Positions 12,589-17,153 of a stretch of DNA of 17,153 nt are shown here, in pieces (the first letter of the stretch is position 1; every line of letters begins with the position of its first letter). A program made the translations under genes and the position numbers. Below the pieces are notes generated by a model. The model was not told the origin of the DNA and made no database searches. It worked only from the letters and a program-made list of their open reading frames with translations. The DNA comes from Treponema sp. (GTDB lineage Bacteria; Spirochaetota; Spirochaetia; Treponematales; Breznakiellaceae): NCBI GenBank assembly GCA_031281855.1, contig JAITEW010000021.1:1-17153 (forward strand), written 5' to 3'.

Positions 12589-14451
12589 ATGCCCCTTATC
12601 GCCAAATCCACTATAGATGAAGTTTCCGGCCGTATGGACGCCCTTGCAGTGGTAGGCGATTACGTGAGGCTTGAAAAACGGGGCGGCCGGTGGTGGGGGC
12701 TTTGCCCATTTCACCAGGAAAAAACCGGCTCCTTCACAGTGGACCCTGACCGCAAAACCTACTACTGCTTCGGCTGCCACAAAGGCGGTTCGGTCCTGAG
12801 CTTCGTCATGGAAATGGACAAGCTGACCTTCCCTGAAACCATAGAGATCCTGGCCAAACGGTTCGGCGTGGAAATTGCCTATGAAACTTCCCAGACCGGC
12901 CAGGTTTCTCCCGGAGACGAGGCAAAGTCGCGTAAAAAAGAAGAACTTTTTGAGCTTTACCGGCGTATGGCCGGAACTTTTCATCATTTTTTACTCGAAA
13001 AATCTGAAGGAGCCCCGGCAAAGCAGTATATTATATCCAGAGGATTGAATAACGAAATGATTGAGCGATTCCGTTTAGGATATGCTCCTGCGGACCGCCG
13101 CTGGCTCTTCTCATTCCTGCTGCAAAAGGGATACTCCAGGGATTTCCTTGCCGTGTCGGGGCTTTTTTCTTCACGGCACGAAGGGGCGCCTCTTTTCGCA
13201 GGGCGGCTTATGTTCCCAATTGCCGACAGGCAGGGAAGGGTAGTGGCCTTTGGCGGCAGGATACTGGAAGGGGCGCCGGGCGCCGATGGCCGTGAGGCTC
13301 CTAAATACATCAATTCCCCGGAAATCGACATCTACAAAAAAGGGGAAACCCTTTTCGCCATAGATCTTGCTATTCCCGAAATACGGCTTACCAAAACGGT
13401 GCATATCGCGGAAGGCTATATGGACGTCATAGCGCTCCACCAGGCGGGTATTTCCAACTCAGTCGCCCCACTGGGAACGGCTTTTACCGACGGCCAGGCC
13501 AGGCTTCTGCGCCGCTGGGCGGAAAAGGCGGTTCTGGTTTTCGATTCCGACCGTGCAGGCCAGGAAGCGGCGGTCAAAGGCATACTCACGTGCCGCAGGA
13601 ACGGCCTTTCCGGCGCCGTTGTCGTACCGGGCGGCGAGAACGGCGCTGAAACGAAAGACCCTGCTGACATATTAAAAAATTTCGGTCCAGAGGCGTTGCA
13701 AAAAAGGATTAAATGGGTTATAAATGACTTTGATTTCTTAATTTCCCGTGCTAAATCCTTGTTTGACATCAACGCTTCAGGGGGAAAGGCAAAAGCGGCG
13801 GCTTTTCTTTTTCCTTATCTGGAAGCCCTTGATTCGGAGGTTTCCCGGGATGCCTGTATTGAAACCGCTGCCGCAGCTTTCGGAACCGCCAGGACGGCGA
13901 TTGAAAACGATCTGCGGCGCTTCGGTTCGGACAGACAGGGAAGGAGCGCGGGACTTGCCAAGGAGGAAAACCCCAGGCAGCATTCAGGCGTTATCCGCCT
14001 TTCGGATGAGCTTTTTCTGCTCATGGCGGTAGCGGCTAACGACATGGCGGGCGCGAAAGAACGCCTGTATCCGGAATTCAGGAAGACTCTTAAAATAAAC
14101 GAACTGGAAGATCCTGCGGCAAAAGAACTTTTTGTCGCAATGGAAGAATGCTTTGTACATGACGAGACAGGAGTCGACCAGTTTCTGGCCCGGATTTCCA
14201 GCCAGGAACTCAGGGATTTTTATCTCCAGCGGGGAGGTTCAGGGGAATTTACCATAAATCCCGGGCAGCTTCTGGCGGACTGCAGGAATATGACGGCCGG
14301 TAAAAAGTTAAAACACCGGAGGGACGAGATCATCGCAAAACTGCAGGACCTGAAAAGAAACGAAGGGAACACCGGGGAAACCGAAGAACTCCTGGCGGAG
14401 AAGATGGAGATTGACAGAGAATTGCTTCGATTGAAGGAAGACAAGCGATGA
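12589..14451 (+). CDS. dnaG: DNA primase
   Basis: Synthesises RNA primers at the replication fork together with the replicative helicase. A 620-residue protein with the normal domain order. The N-terminal CHC2 zinc finger has Cys39, His42, Cys60 and Cys63. The RNA polymerase core includes RLMFPIADRQGRVVAFGGR (206-224) and the NSPE segment at 242-245. The TOPRIM fold has Glu275 in EGYMDV, and Asp319 and Asp321 in DSDRAG for metal binding. The C-terminal part (from about 430) is helical and should bind DnaB. ATG 12589 follows the mltG stop by one base and has only a distant AAAGGA (13 bases), so coupling to mltG translation is likely. Its TGA overlaps the ATG of rpoD. Confidence 0.96.
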   Translation: MPLIAKSTIDEVSGRMDALAVVGDYVRLEKRGGRWWGLCPFHQEKTGSFTVDPDRKTYYCFGCHKGGSVLSFVMEMDKLTFPETIEILAKRFGVEIAYETSQTGQVSPGDEAKSRKKEELFELYRRMAGTFHHFLLEKSEGAPAKQYIISRGLNNEMIERFRLGYAPADRRWLFSFLLQKGYSRDFLAVSGLFSSRHEGAPLFAGRLMFPIADRQGRVVAFGGRILEGAPGADGREAPKYINSPEIDIYKKGETLFAIDLAIPEIRLTKTVHIAEGYMDVIALHQAGISNSVAPLGTAFTDGQARLLRRWAEKAVLVFDSDRAGQEAAVKGILTCRRNGLSGAVVVPGGENGAETKDPADILKNFGPEALQKRIKWVINDFDFLISRAKSLFDINASGGKAKAAAFLFPYLEALDSEVSRDACIETAAAAFGTARTAIENDLRRFGSDRQGRSAGLAKEENPRQHSGVIRLSDELFLLMAVAANDMAGAKERLYPEFRKTLKINELEDPAAKELFVAMEECFVHDETGVDQFLARISSQELRDFYLQRGGSGEFTINPGQLLADCRNMTAGKKLKHRRDEIIAKLQDLKRNEGNTGETEELLAEKMEIDRELLRLKEDKR

Positions 14452-16274
14452 CAGAGACGCAGACACTCAAAAAAGCGCCGGACACGGCGGCAGAAACCGA
14501 AGGGACTGTACAGGCGGAAACCGGGGAGGCCTCCCCAAACGTTTCCGTTCCGGACCCGGCGGTTGTTAAGCTGATTGAATACGCAAAAGAGAAAAAAACC
14601 CTGTCCTACGAGGAACTTCAGGATTATTTGCCCGAACACATCGCCAATTCGGACAAAATCGAGGAAGTCCTGGCCCTCCTGGAAGCCAATAATGTCCAGC
14701 TTATCGAAGAAGACGCCGCAGGGGAAGATGAGGCCGAAACCACGGTCCGCAAGGACCAGGAGGCCGAAAAGAAACGCCTGGTTTACAGCGAAAAAGAATC
14801 GGCGGTGGACGATCCCATTAGGCTGTACCTCAGGGAAATCGGCAGGGAGAACCTTCTTACAGCGGAACAGGAAGTAGAACTGTCCAAGTCCATGGAAGAC
14901 GGGGAAAATATCATCAAAGGGGTGATTAAAAAGTCGGGCATGATCATCCCTGAATTCTACCATATCGCCCAAAAAGCCTTTTCGAAAAGGGATCTCAGGG
15001 AACTGAACCTTTCCAAGAAAGAGATCACCGAGCACATGACCGAACGGCGGAGGCTCAACCAGTTCTACAAAGAAACCCTCCGTATTGTCCTGGGGGATCT
15101 TAAAAACTATATTGAAAATAAAAAGAAGCTCATCTCCAGAGGGGTGAACATCTTCGAAGATCCTGAACTTAACGATCTGCGGCGGCAGATCATGAAGATC
15201 ATCGAAAACGCGGAAATCCACCCTGACGAGATCTACGGTTTTTCGGAGAAATTTGTCCAAGCCGCGAAACGCATCAAACGTTACAAGAAAGAACAGGAGC
15301 GTATCGAAAAACACCTCAGAGTAGGGTCCCTTAAAGAGCTGCGGGCGCTGGGCAGGGGGCTGACCATTAAGGAAGAGCGGGAAAAACTTGAAGACGCCCT
15401 GGGGCTCAGTTCCGACGAAATCAAGGAAAAAATCAGGCTTATCCAGATAACCGAAAAGAAACTCCGTTCCATGGAAGCCGAATTCGAGGAAACCATTGAG
15501 AGCATCAACCAGATGGCCAAGGAGATCAGCCGCGGCAGGGTGATGATGAAGAACGCCAAGGACCGGCTCATCAAGGCCAACCTGCGCCTGGTGGTTTCGA
15601 TTGCCAAAAAATACACCAACAGGGGGCTCCATTTTTTCGATCTGGTCCAGGAAGGGAACATCGGCCTTATCAAGGCAGTGGAGAAATTCGAATACCAAAA
15701 GGGCTTTAAATTCTCGACTTACGCCACCTGGTGGATACGCCAGGCCATAACCCGATCCATTTCCGACCAGGCCCGGACCATCAGGGTGCCGGTGCACATG
15801 ATTGAGCAGATCAACAAAGTGGTCCGTGAATCCCGGCAGCTCATGCAGGTGCTTGGGCGGGAACCTACAGACGAGGAAATCGCCGAACGCCTGGGCTGGA
15901 CCGCTCAGCGGGTAAAATCGGTAAAGAACGTCGCTAGGGAGCCTATCAGCCTGGAAACCCCAATCGGCGAAGAGGAAGATTCATCGCTTGGGGATTTTAT
16001 CGAAGACATGGACGTGGAAAACCCCGCGAGCATCACCGCCTTTACCCTGCTCCAGGAGCAGCTCACCAGGGTGCTTTCCACTTTGCCTGCAAGGGAACAG
16101 GAGGTGTTGAAGATGCGCTTCGGCCTGGACGACGGTTATTCACTTACGCTGGAAGAAGTGGGCCTTTATTTTAACGTCACCAGGGAACGGATACGCCAGA
16201 TTGAAGCCAAAGCCCTGCGCCGCCTGCGCCATCCCAAACGGAGCCGCCGTCTTAAGGACTACCTGGATCACTAA
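14448..16274 (+). CDS. rpoD: Primary RNA polymerase sigma factor (sigma-70/RpoD)
   Basis: The housekeeping sigma factor, 608 residues. Region 1.1 lies at about 35-90 (KLIEYAKEKKTLSYEEL) and region 1.2 at 120-155 (DDPIRLYLREIG). A long non-conserved region spans about 160-360. Region 2 starts at NLRLVVSIAKKY (378), with the -10 recognition helix around Tyr425-Trp429 (YATWWIRQAITR). Region 3 follows (RVPVHMIEQINKV), and region 4 with the -35 helix-turn-helix VTRERIRQIEAKALRRLR from 577. The presence of region 1.1 and the long non-conserved region separates it from alternative sigma factors. ATGA overlap with dnaG, AAGGAAG upstream, and a terminator-like sequence downstream place it last in the operon. 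Consensus-type promoters seen in the window fit this sigma. Confidence 0.97.
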   Translation: MTETQTLKKAPDTAAETEGTVQAETGEASPNVSVPDPAVVKLIEYAKEKKTLSYEELQDYLPEHIANSDKIEEVLALLEANNVQLIEEDAAGEDEAETTVRKDQEAEKKRLVYSEKESAVDDPIRLYLREIGRENLLTAEQEVELSKSMEDGENIIKGVIKKSGMIIPEFYHIAQKAFSKRDLRELNLSKKEITEHMTERRRLNQFYKETLRIVLGDLKNYIENKKKLISRGVNIFEDPELNDLRRQIMKIIENAEIHPDEIYGFSEKFVQAAKRIKRYKKEQERIEKHLRVGSLKELRALGRGLTIKEEREKLEDALGLSSDEIKEKIRLIQITEKKLRSMEAEFEETIESINQMAKEISRGRVMMKNAKDRLIKANLRLVVSIAKKYTNRGLHFFDLVQEGNIGLIKAVEKFEYQKGFKFSTYATWWIRQAITRSISDQARTIRVPVHMIEQINKVVRESRQLMQVLGREPTDEEIAERLGWTAQRVKSVKNVAREPISLETPIGEEEDSSLGDFIEDMDVENPASITAFTLLQEQLTRVLSTLPAREQEVLKMRFGLDDGYSLTLEEVGLYFNVTRERIRQIEAKALRRLRHPKRSRRLKDYLDH

Positions 16275-16304
16275 AGCGTTTTTTTGGCTAAAAAGCCCGG
16301 CCGG

Positions 16305-16324
16305 AAGAGGCTATAGCCCTTTTT
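16305..16324 (+). terminator. Probable terminator after rpoD
   Basis: AAGAGGC (16305-16311) and GCCCTTT (16316-16322) can pair around a TATA loop with one mismatch and one wobble, running into the T stretch at 16320-16324. The core GGCTATAGCC is a perfect palindrome. The stem is modest, but the position right after rpoD and before a new promoter supports it. Confidence 0.4.
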
Positions 16325-16341
16325 GCCGCGATCTGGTATTG

Positions 16342-16347
16342 TATAAT
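16342..16347 (+). promoter_or_regulatory. -10 element of the zinc-ribbon gene promoter
   Basis: A perfect TATAAT at 16342-16347 lies about 75 bp before the start codon. No good -35 hexamer is visible at 16-18 bp, where the bases are the T run of the terminator. A TG directly before the -10 may partly compensate. Transcription would start near 16354. Confidence 0.5.
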
Positions 16348-16365
16348 GCTTTGTTTGAATGAAGG

Positions 16366-16405
16366 GAACTAATTAATTAGGGAACTAATTAATGAACTAA
16401 TTAAT
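16366..16405 (+). repeat. Three copies of a 12-bp repeat in the 5' leader
   Basis: GAACTAATTAAT occurs at 16366-16377, 16382-16393 and 16394-16405. The last two copies are directly joined and the first is offset by 4 bp. CTAATTAATTAG at 16369-16380 is also a perfect palindrome. All copies lie between the predicted transcription start and the ribosome-binding site (GAGGGG, 16409-16414), so they would be in the mRNA leader. Confidence 0.8.
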
Positions 16406-16420
16406 ATTGAGGGGAAATAA

Positions 16421-17153
16421 ATGGTAACTGAAGATGTCTTTGAAAAATTAAGGACCTTGCAGGATATCCTGTCTGAAAAGATCACCCTGGAACAGAGTAT
16501 CCAGGAAATTCCAAAACTGATCATGACTCAGGAAGAAGTCCTGGGAAGGACAAAAAAAACTTTTTTTGACCTGAACCAGGATTACGATACCGCCAAAGCC
16601 GCTGAAGCGGAATTCCGGAAATCCCTCGCGGAAGCTGAAGAACTTCGGGAACACGCTGAGAAAAACATGGACGTGATCAACACCCAGCGGGAATACGAGG
16701 CTCTGGACAAGGAAATCCGGGACGCCGCCGAAAAGGAACAGCAGTTCCGCAAGGATCTCCAGCGCGAAGAGCGCATCCTCGCGGACCTGGACGAGCAGAT
16801 AAAGCAAAGGGCGGCTCTTATCGAACAGCAGGAACAGGAGCTTGCGGAACGCCGGAAAGGCATTGAGGCTGAAGTTGCGGAAAAAAAGGCCCAGGTGGAC
16901 GCGCTTAACAGCCGGGAAAAAGAGCTTACGCCGGATCTTGATCCTGAAGTGCTCTTTAAATTTGAACGCATCATACGGAACAAAATGGGCCGGGGCATTG
17001 TAGCCATAAAAGGCGGCGTCTGTATGGGCTGCCACATGATCCTCCCTGCCCAGTTTGCCAATAATGTGCGTATGGGAAAAGAAATTGTATTCTGCCCCTA
17101 CTGTTCCCGTATTCTCTTCTACGAAGAAGCCGAACAGGGAGAGGAAGAATTCT
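16421..17153 (+). CDS. C4 zinc-ribbon coiled-coil protein (CT398/HP0958-like), 3' end cut by the window
   Basis: The open frame starts at ATG 16421 after GAGGGG and is still open at the last base (244 codons visible). Residues about 5-175 are a long charged coiled coil rich in Glu, Lys, Gln and Ala. It is followed by a C4 zinc ribbon with CMGC (Cys201, Cys204) and CPYC (Cys225, Cys228). This layout matches the zinc-ribbon family that includes Chlamydia CT398 and Helicobacter HP0958 (FlgZ). HP0958 binds RpoN and flagellin mRNA, and CT398 has been linked to type III secretion. A related role in motility or secretion is possible in a spirochaete but is not shown by the sequence. Few residues should be missing, judging from the family size. 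It has its own promoter after rpoD. Confidence 0.8.
   Translation, partial: MVTEDVFEKLRTLQDILSEKITLEQSIQEIPKLIMTQEEVLGRTKKTFFDLNQDYDTAKAAEAEFRKSLAEAEELREHAEKNMDVINTQREYEALDKEIRDAAEKEQQFRKDLQREERILADLDEQIKQRAALIEQQEQELAERRKGIEAEVAEKKAQVDALNSREKELTPDLDPEVLFKFERIIRNKMGRGIVAIKGGVCMGCHMILPAQFANNVRMGKEIVFCPYCSRILFYEEAEQGEEEF

Noticed and set aside
14220..15797. A 525-residue open frame on the minus strand opposite dnaG and rpoD
   Set aside because: It lies wholly antisense to two certain genes. Its translation is rich in Phe, Leu and Val as expected from the complement of Lys/Glu-rich coding sequence, with no recognisable domain or ribosome-binding site.
16359..16400. Tiny frames in the zinc-ribbon leader (5 and 2 codons) as regulatory upstream ORFs
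   Set aside because: No ribosome-binding site precedes either ATG, and such short frames are expected by chance in this AT-rich repeat.
16448..17061. Minus-strand open frames opposite the zinc-ribbon gene
   Set aside because: They mirror a Glu/Lys-rich coiled coil and give Phe/Leu- or Ser/Arg-rich translations. The plus frame has a clear C4 zinc ribbon and ribosome-binding site.

Overview
The window looks like chromosomal DNA of a spirochaete, most likely a Treponema-type host-associated lineage. This rests on a PUR-domain (BpuR-like) protein of the type known from Borrelia, spirochaete-style housekeeping genes and moderate GC content. The lineage is an inference from gene content; no rRNA gene or other marker is present to confirm it. 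No CRISPR array, tRNA, rRNA, insertion sequence or prophage gene was seen.

Layout. (1) 1-2387, plus strand: the tail of an unrecognised gene, then a phosphoglucomutase/phosphomannomutase-family enzyme and a small PUR-domain nucleic-acid-binding protein. (2) 2384-9638, minus strand: seven closely spaced genes. In transcription order they are a TIM-barrel sugar isomerase/epimerase, two Gfo/Idh/MocA oxidoreductases, a GntR-LacI hybrid repressor, an aldo/keto reductase, a zinc-dependent MDR dehydrogenase and a third Gfo/Idh/MocA oxidoreductase. (3) 9639-9822: a divergent intergenic region with paired operator-like sites. (4) 9823-16274, plus strand: a tight run of a CxxCxxCC (YkgJ-type) protein, an MBL-fold hydrolase, a 59-residue unknown protein, mltG, dnaG and rpoD. 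(5) 16275-17153: a terminator/promoter junction with a repeat-bearing leader, then a C4 zinc-ribbon coiled-coil protein cut by the window edge.

The minus-strand cluster reads as a regulated carbohydrate or polyol catabolic unit. Four or five NAD(P)-linked oxidoreductases and one isomerase could interconvert keto and hydroxy sugars under a local repressor. No transporter, kinase or glycosidase lies in the window, so the substrate cannot be named. Candidate operators (GTATAC/CATGTATA-type palindromes) lie at the promoter of the first gene and at a second promoter that begins inside the repressor stop codon and drives the last three genes.

The plus-strand run resembles the bacterial macromolecular synthesis operon (dnaG-rpoD), but rpsU is absent and a cell-wall lytic transglycosylase plus two metal-binding proteins sit upstream. 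The most unusual sequence details are the 21-bp-phased operator pair, the promoter embedded in the repressor stop codon, a G9 tract where a +1 slip would fuse two proteins, and three 12-bp repeats in the leader of the zinc-ribbon gene.
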